64,000 bases of DNA from Cepaea nemoralis (GCA_014155875.1 JACEFZ010017449.1:875001-939000); one strand, 5' to 3'. Counted from the first letter of the stretch, positions 1-13,482 are shown. Made by a program: numbers and translations. The notes: generated from the sequence alone by a model not told the origin.

Positions 1-78
1 CAGAGCACACGATGATGATAATCATCATTGTCATCATCATAACTGTCATCATCATCATTGTCATCATTATCATTGTAT
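1..78. repeat. Imperfect CAT/ATC trinucleotide tract
   Basis: Runs of cat/atc interrupted by gtc and act. The rest of the first 365 bases is AT-rich with no feature that I recognise. Confidence 0.75.
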
Positions 79-367
79 CTATAAATACATAGTGAATATC
101 ATACATGTTGATTATTCCTGTTTAAATTGTACTCTGCGTTGACAGACAGGCTACAGGGAGTTCGATAGAATGGTCTCGAATAAATAATTTTAAATAAATA
201 ATTATAAGATTGTTGTTATACAACAAATGAGTCATTTTGCTATGATAGATTGTGCTTAAATAGACTCATGTTAACAAATTATGGTAAATAAAGCTAATCT
301 AAAAACTACATTTTACTCTGTTTGTGGGGCAGGGCGCAAGCCTGGTGGCAACATGATACAACTCCAA

Positions 368-439
368 TATTGGAGAGAGAGAAAGTGAGAGATAGAGAGA
401 GAGAGAGAGCGATGGAGAGTGTGTGAGGGAAAGAGATAC

Positions 440-498
<59 letters not shown>

Positions 499-1332
499 CA
501 GAGGGAGGGAGAGGGGAAACAGAAAGTAAGAGAAAGAAAAGAGAGGGAGAGAAAGGGTGAGAGAGAGATAGAGAGAGAGAACGATGGAAAGGGAGAGAGG
601 GAAAGTGAGAAATAGATAGAGAGAGATAGAGAGAGAGAGAACGATGGAAAGGGAGAGAGGGAAACAGAGAGATAGAGAGAGAGAACGATGGAGAGGGAGA
701 GAGGGAAAGTGAGAGAGAGAGAGATGGAGAGGGAGAGAGGGAAATTGAGATATAGAGAGAGAGAACGATGGAGAGCGTGTGAGGGAAAGAGATACTAAGA
801 GAAAGAGAGTGGGACAGAGGGAGGGAGAGGGGAAACAGAAAGTAAGAGAAAGAAAATAGAGGGAGAGAAAGGGTGAGAGAGAGAGAAAGAGAGAGAGAAC
901 AACTGAAAGAGAGAAAAGGAGAGAGAGAGAGAGAAAGAGATAGAGAGAAAGGGAAAGAGAGATAGAGGAGAAGAGACAGGGAGAGAAAAAGAGAGAGAAA
1001 GAGTGGGAGAGATAGGGAAAGAGAAAGAGAGAGAGAGAGAGCAAGGGAAACAGAAAGAGAGAGAGAGAGGAAGAGAGGGGGAGAGAGGGTGAACGAGAGA
1101 GACAGAGAAAAAGAGTGGGGAGGGGGAGTGAAAGACAGGGGCAGAGAGCGAAAGAGAGAGATTGAGAAAGTGAGAGAGAGAGAGCGAAAGAGAGAAAGAA
1201 GGAGAGAGAGAGACAGACAGAGAGAGAGAGAGAGAAGGAGAGAGAGAGACAGACAGAGAGAGAGAAGGAGAGAGAGACAGACAGAGAGAGAGAGAGAGAA
1301 GGAGAGAGAGAGAGACAGACAGAGAGGGAGAG
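368..1332. repeat. Purine-rich GA array with higher-order modules
   Basis: About 960 bases almost purely purine on the plus strand: (GA)n and (GGGA)n interspersed with acgatgg, acagac and atagat. Longer modules recur, for example gagaacgatggaaaggg near 578 and again near 638. Open frames on both strands (Ser/Leu-rich on minus, Arg/Glu-rich on plus) only reflect the lack of stop codons in this composition and are not genes. Confidence 0.9.
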
Positions 1333-1681
1333 TTCTACTTACAGTGTAAATTGTTTTATGTGGATGACATGTACAGAAAAATAAAAACAAATGTACTGGA
1401 AAGCAGGGTGAGGGTGGGGAACCTGAAAGAACTGAGGAGAGTAAGGCTGCGTGCATGGTCGTAGTGTCACAAACCTGCCATTTGCATCTGTTTGGTTACA
1501 CTGTACGACACTTTTATGTGACGGCGACTTGTTGTGAATAATAATTCTCCTCACATAAGCATGATGCTTTAATTAATTTAACTTTTTGAAGAAAAAAAAT
1601 CATTATGATACCAGCGATGGGCTATTTCTTGTAGTTCTTGAGTGTGCTAGCATGATGCGAGTTTGTTTGTTTATGTAGTGT

Positions 1682-1740
1682 CAATCTTCCTCTTCTTATT
1701 AATATTCTTATTCTCCTTCTTCGTTTCCTTCTCCTTCTCA

Positions 1741-1818
<78 letters not shown>

Positions 1819-1846
1819 AGCGTCGTCGTCGTCGTCATCGTCATCG

Positions 1847-1905
<59 letters not shown>

Positions 1906-2050
1906 TTTCTCTTCTTTTTGCTGCTGCTGCTTCTCCTCTCCTCCTTTCTTCTCGTCCTCCTTTTCTTCCTCCTCATCCTTATTATGCTGCTGCTTCTTTT
2001 TCTTCATTTTGCTGCTTCTCTTCCTTCTTTCTCTTCCCCTTCTCCCTTTT
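1682..2050. repeat. CAT array within a pyrimidine-rich tract
   Basis: CTT/CTC-rich flanks surround a nearly pure CAT array (about 1742-1905), interrupted once by cagcagcag and cgtcgtcgtcgt. No gene seen. Poly-Ile, poly-Met and poly-Asp frames are artefacts of the repeat. Confidence 0.9.
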
Positions 2051-2269
2051 GAGTATCATTCCCTTATTTTTCTCCACCTCAATGTCCCCTCCTTGTCGAT
2101 TGTCTCTCCCTCATCCTCCTTGAATCTTCTCCGGAGCTTCATTGATGGTGCTCTGTCGTGGACATCAGCAGACCATTGTAAATCAGAGTAGAAGTAACAA
2201 GGAAAAGGATGGAGAGGAGGGAAACGCTTAACCTCGTTTTCTCATTAACTCATTATGAACTGGGAATTC

Positions 2270-2478
2270 GCCGGCTCCGTGGCGGAGTTAATGATGCAGT
2301 TCATAATCCCGCATACCTGCGTTTGAAACACAGCTGTGTTGTGTTTTTATGACATGGTACGAGTGCCGGTCGTTCAGAAAGCAATGGTAAACTACTGAAC
2401 GTAAACTTGCCCAGGAATCACGAACAGCCAGAAAATGCTGGGGTTGACTGCTACGTCCTGTACATGATATGCAATAAC
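2270..2478 (+). mobile_element. SINE-A copy (tRNA-headed SINE)
   Basis: The tRNA-like head (gccggctccgtggc; B-box-like cgtttgaaac) is followed by the conserved body seen in at least ten other places in the window: gccggtcgttcagaaagcaa, then aaactactgaacgtaaactt, then a 3' end close to gttgactgcaacgtcctg and gatatgcaa. Diverged. The family's name is unknown to me; 'SINE-A' is a label used only here. Confidence 0.75.
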
Positions 2479-2559
2479 AACTACTTTATAGCGTGATATA
2501 TTGGAACGAGCACAGAATGAAGGAAATCGAATTATCCTGCGTTTTACACTAGATTCTCT

Positions 2560-2665
2560 CACCATTCAGAAAGTAATGACAACTGAACGTAAACTTGTCT
2601 AATAAGTTACAAACAGCTAAAGCATGCCGTGGTTGATTGCGACATCCTGTAGAGGACATGAAACT
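2560..2665 (+). mobile_element. SINE-A fragment (3' body only)
   Basis: Contains ccattcagaaagtaatgac, aactgaacgtaaacttg and a 3' end resembling gattgcgacatcctgtagag. The tRNA head is missing, so this is a truncated copy just downstream of another. Confidence 0.6.
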
Positions 2666-2818
2666 AATGTATATGTCTCATCAACACGTAGCGATGTCTC
2701 GAAATCCGATACATTAGCATTCACGACAAATGAGACCTGAAAATGGCCTGTACATATCGGCCTACGGTTGGTGTGGAGACTTCTTTCGACACGTTACCGA
2801 AGTAGCATCTCATTAGGC

Positions 2819-4427
2819 CAGTGTTTCCCAACCTTTTTTGTGCTATGCCCCACTTAAGCCTTTCTAAAATTCTTATGCCCCCCACCCCCTCCTACCCACC
2901 CCACCCCCAACATATGCAAATTTTAACATTTCAAAAATTGAAATGTTCACTAAAGAAACTTGAATTTTTTTAGAAGGGCTCATGGTTCCCAAAGGGGCTA
3001 GAGGCCCCCCCCCCCACCCCCACGTCCCTGTGTGTCGGTTGTGTTGGGTGAATTTTGTTTTGTTTGCGGTTACCCCAAACAAGCTGGTTACCCCGCCTCC
3101 CCCTTTTTGTGTGGACCCTTAGTCTCACTGTGAGCTATTGTCCACAGTGGTCCACCAGGACCACATCTAAGGTGAAGATATGTGATGGGTTTTTATTTGA
3201 TCATCCCGGCCCCCGACCAGACCAGGCGCACTACTGGGGGGGGGGGGGGGAGCAGCAAAGGCACTAGATCAGTGCTTCCCAACCTTTTTGTGCTATGCCC
3301 CACCTAAGCCTTTCTAAAACTCTTATGCCCCCCCCCCCCCCCAACATATGCATCCTTTTTAATATTCAAAAATTGAAATATTCACTAAAGAAACTTGAAT
3401 TTTTTTTAGAAGGGCTCACGGTTCCCAGAGGGGCCAGAGCCGCCCCCCCCCCCCAGTCCCACGTCCCTGTGTGTCGGTTATGTTGGGTGAATTTTTTTTT
3501 TTGGGGGGGGGAGGGGGGGGGGGTTGGCGGTTACCCCAGACAAGCTGGTTCCCCCGAATCCCCCTTTTTTGTGTGGACCCTTAGTCTCACTGTGAGCTAT
3601 TGCCCACAGTGGTCCACCAGGCCCACATCTAAGGTGAAGATATGTGATGGGTTTTTATTTGATCATCCGACCCCCGACCAGACCAAGGCGCACTACTGGG
3701 GGGAGAGCAGCAAATGCACCCGATCCTAGCCAAAGGACCGATAATCACTAGGACATTATTGAGCAAACACAGTAAGTAAACTTTCAAACCATATAATGGA
3801 GAACATGACATTCAAGTACAAAATAATTTTAATGAAAGATTTTTATATATAATTTTAATTATTAGTAATTATTTAAATTTAGTGAGATCCTTGCGCTTGA
3901 TGCTTGCTGCAAAAAAAGATTTTATGTCAGGTTCCAATTTAATTAACTTCAGTCTCAAGTCTACCCGTTTTGTTATATCCAGCCGATTTCTTCCATTTTC
4001 GAATTGCCCCCCTTAACAGTCGAATTGCACCCCTGTGGGGCGTGGGCCCCACGTTGGGAAACACTGCACTAGATCCTAGCCAAAGGATCGATAATCGCTA
4101 GGAAATTATTGAGCAAACACAGTAAGTAAATTTTCAAAACATATAATGGAGAACTGAAATTCAAGTACAAAATAATTTTAATGAAAGATTTTTATATATT
4201 ATTTTAATTATTAGTAATTATTTAAATTTAGTGAGATCCTTGCGCTTGATGCTTGCTGCAAAGAGATTTATGTCAGGTTCCAATTTAGTTAACTTCAGTC
4301 TCAAGTCTCCCTGTTTTGTTATATCCAGCCGATTTCTTCCATTTCGATTCCCCCCCCCCCCCCCCCCCCCCCCATAACAATCGAATTGCCCCCCTGTGGG
4401 GCGTGGGCCCCACGTTGGGAAACACTG
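2819..4427. mobile_element. hAT-type MITE (outer copy), interrupted by a second copy
   Basis: The ends form an inverted repeat, cagtgtttcccaac at the left and gttgggaaacactg at the right, which is hAT-like. An exact 8-base duplication, cattaggc, flanks it (2811-2818 and 4428-4435), the size expected of hAT transposases. Without the nested copy (3270-4066 plus its duplicated target) the element is about 804 bases. The interior holds poly-C tracts and a conserved gtggacccttagtctcac block but no transposase, so it is non-autonomous. Confidence 0.88.
3270..4066. mobile_element. hAT-type MITE (inner copy, inserted in its own kind)
   Basis: Starts cagtgcttcccaacc and ends gttgggaaacactg. The 8-base target duplication cactagat is exact (3262-3269 and 4067-4074). 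Length 797 bases, same internal order as the outer copy: poly-C, acttgaattttttt, a second poly-C, gtggacccttagtctcac, then an AT-rich right half. Open frames of 60-144 codons cross homopolymers and match no protein family. Confidence 0.88.
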
Positions 4428-4435
4428 CATTAGGC

Positions 4436-4940
4436 AATGTATTACTTGTTTGCTTGTGTTCGTTGGCTTGAGCTCCAAAGCGAAGTCCTGTATGTCGGAT
4501 GAAGGCATCCTGTTGTCCAACATCAGTGTGATGTCATACAGGACCTGAGGTTTGCGTGAGTATCCGTTGTTCCATGTCTAGCTTATTGGTGTGCAGACTG
4601 GTGGTTCCTCGCCGTACAGGCAGACACTCTCCGACTTCGGAGGAATCGGCGATCCTACTGACTTTAGCCAGGACCCCGAAGGGACCTGTTGCTCAGGACG
4701 CTCGACGAGCACGCGTCAATAGGTCTTGGCCAGTATATAACCCGGCCCTGGTGCCTTGGAAACACCTCTGCGTCCCAGGAAATGTGTTACAGAGCTCTAC
4801 TTTCCCTCTCCAAGCGAGAAATCAGCAGGATGGTCAAGAACAGTACCGGAACGTCATAATTCGTGGAATGGCATAGTATGATTTAGCCAAGTCAAGATTT
4901 ATAAACACATTCACGTGTATTGATTGACGTTCATAAAAGT
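4436..4940. other. No recognised feature
   Basis: About 500 bases in which I see no known gene, repeat or terminal structure. A 106-codon open frame (4556-4876, plus) shows no motif I recognise. Confidence 0.4.
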
Positions 4941-4944
4941 TGAA

Positions 4945-5085
4945 GGAAATAGAGATTAGAGGACATACTTGACACCATAATTGAAAGCCACAGTTCTCTA
5001 ACAGGATTCGAACCTGTAACTCCGAATGCCTCGCTTGCAGGAAAAAGTTCATTTCGACGCATGACCAACTAGACACTCCAAATCT
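4945..5085 (-). mobile_element. SINE-D copy (tRNA-headed)
   Basis: On the minus strand it begins ggagtgtctagttggtcatg, contains a B-box-like acaggttcgaatcctg, and ends in a body beginning ctttcaattatgg. Two further copies lie at 41896-42060 and 42560-42710. 'SINE-D' is a local label. Confidence 0.7.
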
Positions 5086-5169
5086 GTGCTATTTCTGTGT
5101 ACGAACGTCATGATTTAACCACATATACAGCCGGTTTAGAAGGAGGACTAAAATGTAATTTCTTTCACT

Positions 5170-5340
5170 GTGACCAGATTGAACAAAACCGAACCTCACT
5201 TGAAGCCATCACTAACAAAAGAGTAATGCTATAATGGACGCATCACGGAGGCTTATTGGGAAATAAAATAGCAGATATATTAGTTAAATAAATGGATGCG
5301 GCAATACCAAAAAGGTAGCATCAATAACTATCAATGAAAA
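5170..5340 (+). pseudogene. Remnant of a LINE RNase H domain
   Basis: Around 5235-5300 the plus strand reads as a broken RNase H C-terminal block: WTHHGGLLGNKIADILVK. It resembles the 'W-x-P-x-H-x-G-x-x-G-N-x-x-A-D-x-L-A-K' motif of Jockey/CR1-type LINEs. A stop precedes the Trp. Too decayed to define element ends. Confidence 0.5.
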
Positions 5341-5740
5341 CAAGACCTTTAACAATTATATAAGGGCACTAAACCAATGAGATAACTATTACTTTAGCGA
5401 TCCTGCAAAAGAATGATGATGTTATGTATCAGAAAATGACACGCCAGACTGAGTAATCGTGTAGAAGGAATCGATACTATCGCCGCAGATACATTCATTT
5501 GTGTCTTCTATCTTGCATTTAATGAATTAAGTTGTTTCAAGCGTGTTATCTCCTGTGCGAAGACTGAAGCTTACTGCTAGCTCAGTTCGGCAGAAGTGGT
5601 GGTATGCGTCATCTTTCTGGTGGTCCGGGTGCCTCTGATTCACATTTGGTTGTTTACTAACTTCTTATAAACGACTTATTCTCACCATCGGTCATATCTG
5701 TACGAGACTGAGGTAATCTTCCACCATAATTTGCCAGTTT
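5341..5740. other. No recognised feature
   Basis: AT-rich; no gene, repeat or terminal structure seen. Confidence 0.4.
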
Positions 5741-5837
5741 ATCAGCTTCTTCTGCAAGTATCTTGCAGTTTGACGGGATCTATTTTGTTATAAGAGCCCT
5801 TGCGGATTTCTGGCATAGTCCGGAAGGTGCTATTCAC

Positions 5838-5938
<101 letters not shown>

Positions 5939-6660
5939 AGTGCCACGCCGGCTGGCGTCGGCGTTCATGACTCTCCACAGATCTCGGTCTTTGGTTTTCT
6001 GGATCAACTCCGCTGTTGATATTACTCCATGCCAACGCCTCAATCCATCCAGCATCATTTCTCTTGGTCTGCCTCTGGCTCTCTTCCCCTCGATCTTTCC
6101 AGTTGTCACGATGTTCTCCAACGCCTCTTGTTTTGCTTGAAATTTTGTTTGAAATTGTTTTCCTTGCTGCTGGGCTTTGCTATCTCATCACATGACAAAA
6201 ACAAAAAAGCTCTTTGCCTCTTTCTTACTGTTGAATATAATGTTATGGCCGCTTTCAGGCAGTCGTTGTTAGTTATTTTGGCAGTCCAGGGAATTCGCAA
6301 CATCCATCTCAGAAACCACATCTCTTTTGCTTCCAATCTCTTCCATAACATCTCTTCAATAACATTCCAAGATTCACAGCCATATAGCTAAACAAGTTGT
6401 ATATAGCACTTCAGCACTCTCTTTCTTACATCCAATGATAGCGACTTATTGCATAAGATAGTCTTCATTTTTTGAAATGCAGCTTGTGCTTGCCCTATTC
6501 TGTTCATAATCTCTGTTGTGAACCTTCCATCTGATGTTATAAATGTCCCTGGGTTAATTAAGCAGTTTGCTTTTTCGCGTTGACTTCGCAACAGTAAAGA
6601 CGGATATTTGTTTCTCTTAATGTCTGCTAAAGACAATTGTACTGTAGTTTTCAAGGCCTC
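5939..6660 (-). pseudogene. LINE reverse-transcriptase C-terminal region, decayed
   Basis: Minus-strand frames reproduce the region downstream of the RT palm in an endonuclease-type LINE. Reading 5' to 3': RFTTEIMNRIGQAQAAFQKM (about 6530-6470), a decayed WMLRIPW-like block (about 6300), then ENIVTTGKIEGKRARGRPRE with LDGL and DRDLWRVMNADASRRGT (6120-5940). Three frames are needed, so it has frameshifts. The catalytic FADD/YADD block is absent: 5'-truncated and dead. The 3' end runs into the CAT array. Confidence 0.75.
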
Positions 6661-7380
6661 TTTGTTATGAAGTTATTTGAAACTTTTTCACTTGCCTTAA
6701 CTCTTTGCTCAATAGTTTATGCTCATGTGAATTCATCCACGTCCATTATCTGTAGAGTTTCCTATTGATTCACCTGTATATGCATGAATCCATGTGCTGT
6801 TTGGGTAGTGTTCCTCTACGTAGTTTAAAGCTGTGTTTCTGTTTTTCTGTTTCATTCTGAGTGAACAATTTTTTTTCACAATACCAATAATGTTTTCTAT
6901 CATCTCATGCTGCTATCTCCAAATCGGGAATTGTGTTCATTGCTAATGGATTTGGATGTTAATAAATATGTTAAGTATTTATCTGTAACGGTCTTTCCAT
7001 TTGCAGATTCTACGAGTACAAAGTTGCTTCTTGGTTTAGTCTTACTAATCAAGACCATTAAATCTCTGATGTATGGTATGGTCTGTCAATCATCGAAACT
7101 GTTTTCCTTGCTGCTGGGCTTTGCTATCTCATCTATCTTGCATTAGTTGTAGACATGAGATCTTTTCAAGTTCGTTAATAGGTATTCATGCCTCCAGTTA
7201 CGACGGATATTCCTTGATTTTGAACTTGCAAAAGTTTAACTTGGTTATTGTTGCCTAATCTGCAATACCATTATTCAAGAACCTGGTCTACCTCGTCCAG
7301 TATATAGCTTCTTGACAACTTTCTCACCTGCCTCCTATGTTGTACCTATGGCGCTTTTTATTCTTTGCCTTGTCCTTGTT
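6661..7380. other. No clear feature; contains a duplicated ~32-base block
   Basis: AT-rich. The block ttttccttgctgctgggctt followed by tgctatctcatc, near 7100-7131, repeats one near 6159-6190 inside the LINE remnant. Possibly more decayed LINE, but no protein motif is clear. Confidence 0.35.
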
Positions 7381-7384
7381 CAAT

Positions 7385-7535
7385 GTGTTGCTGTTTTCAG
7401 TTAGCCTTGAACGATGTGTGAATGGTATAATGTATGAAAGAGAGTGATAATAGGGCAGAATGTTGGACGGGCCTGCGTGCCCAATTCTTAACCCTTTTAA
7501 AATAAAGTTTTGTTGTTGTTGTTGTTGTTGTTGTC
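7385..7535 (+). mobile_element. Retroposon-E 3' end with TTG tail
   Basis: Contains the 3' block shared with 41255-41412, 58800-59000 and 59240-59432: agggcagaatgttggacggg, cctgcgtgcccaattc, aaaataaagtt. It ends in a (TTG)n tail at 7509-7535. Other copies end in different microsatellites (TTTC, GTTC), so the tail unit varies between copies. Confidence 0.65.
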
Positions 7536-7559
7536 TCAACATGTGTCTTCCGTGTCAGG

Positions 7560-7930
7560 TGACGATCAGTATTTTTTTGTTTAAAATTTAACACTAGCTC
7601 AGAGTGCTGGGTTGTATTTAGAGGAAGACTACTGTTCTCCTCACAGATCTTCACCTTTGGGCGACATCTTGCTCCAAGACAATCTTATAGCTAGATTATC
7701 CTCTTACCTTAGTCCTAATACTTCTGTTCTCAAGGTATTGGCTGATCCGTCTGTACATTTACCCCAACCACCTGCATGTTGTTGCAGTTTCACCTTCAAT
7801 CCCTCCCATACTTTATCAAATGCGTTTTCTTAATTCAACCCCGACCATTAATATGTGCTTTTTCTCTTGGAAACCATCCTCTATTTCCTGAGCTATATAA
7901 GTTATGTGATCTTCGGAAGACACATGTGGT
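7560..7930 (-). pseudogene. LINE reverse-transcriptase palm fragment
   Basis: The minus strand reads SEDHITYIAQEIEDGFQEKK (about 7905-7850), then, after a frameshift, a stretch close to FDKVWEGLKVKLQ (about 7835-7790). This is the 'ITYxAQxIEDGFQEKKHxL...DLxKAFDKVW' segment (RT motif A, catalytic Asp region) of CR1/Jockey-like LINEs. The catalytic Asp before the Phe-Asp-Lys motif falls in a frame break. No downstream FADD motif found; truncated. Confidence 0.7.
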
Positions 7931-8049
7931 ATAATAAAGATGCACGCAGATCTCCAAACTGATGGGAAAGACCCCTGACTTGTAAATAATATATATATAG
8001 AAACAACAAGCCGTAGTAAGAACTGACAATGAAATAAGTCATCAGCCAA

Positions 8050-9195
8050 TCATGAGAGGTGTGCGACAGGTATATGTAATATCGCGACCTGTATATCCAT
8101 TTATAATGAGGGTATTATGATACATTTAAAAGCTAGGAAAGGAATCTACATAAGAGGACATACAATCAACAATATAAGATACGCAGATGATACATTATTT
8201 ATTGTACTCAAAGAAGAGGATCAACAACATTTATTTGATGGTGTTATTGCACACTAAGAGCGTACAGAATTATAATCAGTTATAAGAAAACAAACTATGG
8301 TCTCTCCAAAAATATAGGAAATACCATACTGTAACATACAAATGGATGGAAACATTCTTAAACATCTGTTTCGGTGCAACGTTCTTGAAACAGTGTTAGT
8401 ATCTGACAGTAGATGCCTAGAGATTAGAACAAAAACCCTCATTTGCAAAAGCAGACTTGCAAGATGGGAAACTGACTCACCAATAAATATTTAAAAAATG
8501 GGCTATTGCAATTATTTTTTTCGTTCGCTCGTTTTTAGCTCCAAACTGGACTTCTTTTGGGCTGTGGGTTAGCTTTCCTTATTACAATGTCCCTCGTCAT
8601 TAAGGAACCCACCCCGACTTCTGAGGTACTTGTAATTTAAGTCCTCAAGTCAAGGAAGAGAAAACAACATTTTAGTCCAACTAACCGGTGTAGGGGTTGA
8701 ACCTGCTACCTCGCCATCAGCATTCAGGAAGTTTAAGCGCGAGCGTCAACTGCAGTGAGAAGATATGTGTTTACATTGCTATGTAGAACCTGCGCTGTTG
8801 TATGTATGTACAACATGGACAATCTGCAGACAAACTGAGAAACATCTAATGCCAGTGGAAATGTGGTTTCTGGGGAAAATGGGAAGAATGCTTGGACGGA
8901 CAGAAAAAGAAATGAGACAGCCCACCACGAAAGAAATAAAACCGTAAATTAACTTGGGTAAGTGGACAATCAACACTCTTTGGGCACATTATTAGGAGAA
9001 AAGGCTTGAAAATTTAATGACAACTGGCAAAACGAACGGGAAAAGACTAAGAGGTGGACAAAGAATGATTCTCCTGGGCGGCTCAGACAGATTTCATGAT
9101 CGGTTCAAGGACACATTCCTGACCCGAGACTCCGGTGATCGCTCGCGCTTTTCGTCATGACACTTGATGATGTTGATGATGTTGATGATGTTGAG
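8050..9195 (+). pseudogene. LINE reverse transcriptase fragment, interrupted by a SINE
   Basis: Plus-strand RT with a recognisable catalytic box: a decayed GVRQ block at about 8055, then INNIRYADDTLFIVLKEEDQ at about 8165-8225 (YADD intact). The thumb resumes at 8765 after a SINE insertion (VEPALLYVCTTWTICRQTEK, VEMWFLGKMGRMLG), followed by GHIIRRKGLENLMTTGK at about 8975 and a decayed C-terminus. It ends in an imperfect (GATGTT)n/(GATGAT)n tail at about 9163-9195. Stops and frameshifts make it a pseudogene. Same broad LINE type as 5939-6660 and 13990-14800. Confidence 0.75.
8487..8757 (-). mobile_element. SINE-B copy inside a LINE
   Basis: The reverse complement shows the same order as the plus copy at 50333-50535: B-box-like gcaggttcaacccctac, tcagttggactaaaatgttg-like block, caagtacctcagaagtcggg, gtgggttcc, then aaggaaagctaacccaca. 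It splits the LINE RT between its YADD box and thumb. Boundaries are approximate; no clean target duplication seen. Confidence 0.75.
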
Positions 9196-9660
9196 AAGTT
9201 TCTTGTATACATTAAATGACCAGACTAGTGCTACAGAGAAGGAGATAAATATCTAAGCGATCGCTTGTGGCACGTCAACATCTTCTAGCCACTGAATGTC
9301 CTCTATAGTTCTTTAGTTTATGGAAGAGTTGCCTCGGCAGCTCATTGTCTAACACCCTTGACTGTTGTCCCGGTTGTCTAATGTACGAATCCTCAGCAGG
9401 CAGGAACTTTAATTGTTATTTTATACTGTTCAAAAAGAGAAACGGGACAACAGGCAACCTTATCGACTGTGTCCATCTGGTCTTTAACGTCTCGTGGTTA
9501 CCTGAATTGTTCTCACCTCATGATTCGTGAGGTCATGAAAGAAGTCAAGGTCAAAACAACATTTTGACAATAACTCGTGACAGGTTCATGATAATCCCAT
9601 GAAACTTACTGAACACAAAACTCTCTGACCATATTATTGAATGTCTATAAACGATCTTAA
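9196..9660. other. No clear feature
   Basis: A tRNA-like stretch near 9330-9400 (ttgcctcggcagctcattgt, then gtacgaatcctcagc) hints at another SINE head, but no second copy good enough to confirm it was found. Confidence 0.3.
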
Positions 9661-9663
9661 TGT

Positions 9664-9935
9664 AATGCCTGCTCCGTGGCTAAAGGCTTGTGAACGCGGT
9701 TCGTGAGTCGGGTACCAGGCGTTCGAATCTCAGCTGAGACCGATTTGTGCAGCAGACCGTGTCGCGTTGTGTTATAACGTGCTGGTATGGGAGCCGGTCG
9801 TTCAGAAAGTAATGGCAAACTACTGAACGTAACACTTGTCTAGTACATCAACAGCAGCTGAAAGATGCTGGTGTTGACTGCAACGTCCCGTAAGAGATAC
9901 GCAAAAAAAAATAAAACAATAAATAAAAGATTGAC
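9664..9935 (+). mobile_element. SINE-A copy, near full length
   Basis: Head tgctccgtggctaaaggctt (A-box-like), B-box-like aggcgttcgaatctcagc, gcagcagaccgtgtcgcgtt, then the body gggagccggtcgttcagaaa, ctactgaacgtaacacttg, cagcagctgaaagatgctgg, tgttgactgcaacgtccc, and an A-rich tail (about 9899-9930). Among the most complete copies, very close to the one at 42722-42970. Confidence 0.82.
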
Positions 9936-9975
9936 GCTTCTTGAATAAATTCAGTTGAAAATTCAATCCGCAAGT

Positions 9976-10420
9976 ATGGCTCATCTCACTACAAAATAAG
10001 GACTCATCATCACTGGACGTTTACAGGCTAGACAGTCACAAAGTGTAGTAGCCAGAGAATTTAATGTGGTTAGAAACACCATTAGTCGCCTTTGGGGGAG
10101 ATTTCAAGAAACTGGCCCAGTGGCAGACCGGCCGCGCAGTGGAAAACAAAGAATCACAACTGCTGCCGAAGACCGCTTCATACGGCTGCGTCACCTTAGG
10201 AATCGATGTGCATATGTGTCCTCCACAGTCCAGTCAATGCCAGGAGCTCGTCAAATTTAAGATTAAACGGTCAGGAACCGGTAGCACGACGTTGGTCTTT
10301 GGGCTAGAACATGCTACAGATGTCCTGTTCTTACGGACCGGAATCACCAGAACCGACTGCAGTGGGCGAATCAGCATCGTCAATAAAATGTTGGTACAAG
10401 TTTGCAATTGAAACTGCAAT
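9976..10420 (+). pseudogene. Tc1-like transposase N-terminal fragment
   Basis: From the ATG at 9976 the frame gives a start, an early stop, then the helix-turn-helix typical of Tc1 transposases: residues like VVAREFNVVRNTISRLWGRF and the GRPR-type linker region (about 10045-10260). Reading on with frame changes gives TVRNRLRARRW (about 10262). The catalytic DDE core is absent. A truncated, dead Tc1/mariner-superfamily element; inverted repeats were not identified. Confidence 0.72.
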
Positions 10421-10756
10421 AATGTTGCGTTTCTTTATTTTGAACAGTATAATAGTCCTAGACTCCCAGGCCTTTCTAACCTAAAATAGATACCATGATA
10501 TTGTCTAGGACGTAAAAGCGAACGGCGTGGTACTGGCAACCTCTGGCATGGAGTTCCGAGCTGTCCTATGTATAATAATTAATTAGTTAATCAATGTGTG
10601 GATATGCCTATGCTTTTACCGCATAACGATCTCAATGTTTACCAGTATGGGGTCAGATCTATCGGGTTTACTCAGAGAACCGGTGTCGTCTTTCATGATT
10701 TTCCTTCTTCTTCAACCTCACATATTCCAACAGAATGTTTGTAGGCTTGTTCTAGG
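10421..10756. other. No recognised feature
   Basis: No gene or repeat seen. Confidence 0.4.
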
Positions 10757-11004
10757 TCGGGCTCCGTGGCGATGGCGTTGCGGACTCGATTCGTTATGCC
10801 GCTTACCCGCATTCGAAACACAGCGGTGACCGATCTGGCAGCAGACCGGGAGGCGCTGCTTTTAACGTGTTGGTATGGGAGCCGGTCGTTCAGAAAGCAA
10901 AGGCAAACTACTGAAAGTAAAACTTGCCAAGACACCAACAACGGCAGTAAAATGATGGTGTTGACTGCAACGTCCTGTAAAGGATATGCAACTTTAAAAA
11001 AGAA
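10757..11004 (+). mobile_element. SINE-A copy, near full length
   Basis: Head gggctccgtggcgatggcgt, B-box-like cattcgaaacacagc, body gggagccggtcgttcagaaa, caaactactgaaagtaaaac, gttgactgcaacgtcctgta and gatatgcaa, with a short A-rich end. Confidence 0.8.
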
Positions 11005-13080
<2,076 letters not shown>

Positions 13081-13482
13081 TCCGCGCTATTAAATATTGA
13101 TAAAAAGTACTGGAAAAAACGTCAGGACCATGTGTTGAAAGAGGAAGAGGACTATTGGAGAAAAGGATGGATTGAATTTTATGCAACCGAGAGCAATTAT
13201 CAACCTACTGGAATCGTCCGACACAGATTAAGGTCTGAGCAGCTCGCAGACCTTAATCTACGTACACACTTACTGGGATATTTTGCTCCAACTATTCAGA
13301 CGAATTGCAGGCCCTAAACATTACAGCATCAGCATCAGCTGAAGAAACAATAAGGAAATGAAAAATAAAGTAAGAAATATATTCCTTCTACTTTCCTGTT
13401 AATTTACAAATTATTTACCCCGTGCCTCTGTAAATTCTCTGTCTTTACTAATATTACACATTGCACCCCTCTCGGGATTCTC
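13081..13482. other. No recognised feature
   Basis: The sequence just after the arrays is AT-rich. No gene or repeat identified. Confidence 0.35.

Noticed and set aside
299..1456. 385-codon Ser/Leu-rich frame and its Arg/Glu-rich plus-strand counterpart
   Set aside because: Translation of a GA-rich array; no domain, and open on both strands.
9330..9400. A tRNA gene
   Set aside because: Has a B-box-like stretch but no cloverleaf that I can pair; more likely a SINE head.
10064..10411. 115-codon frame as a separate gene
   Set aside because: It is an out-of-phase reading of the Tc1 transposase remnant.
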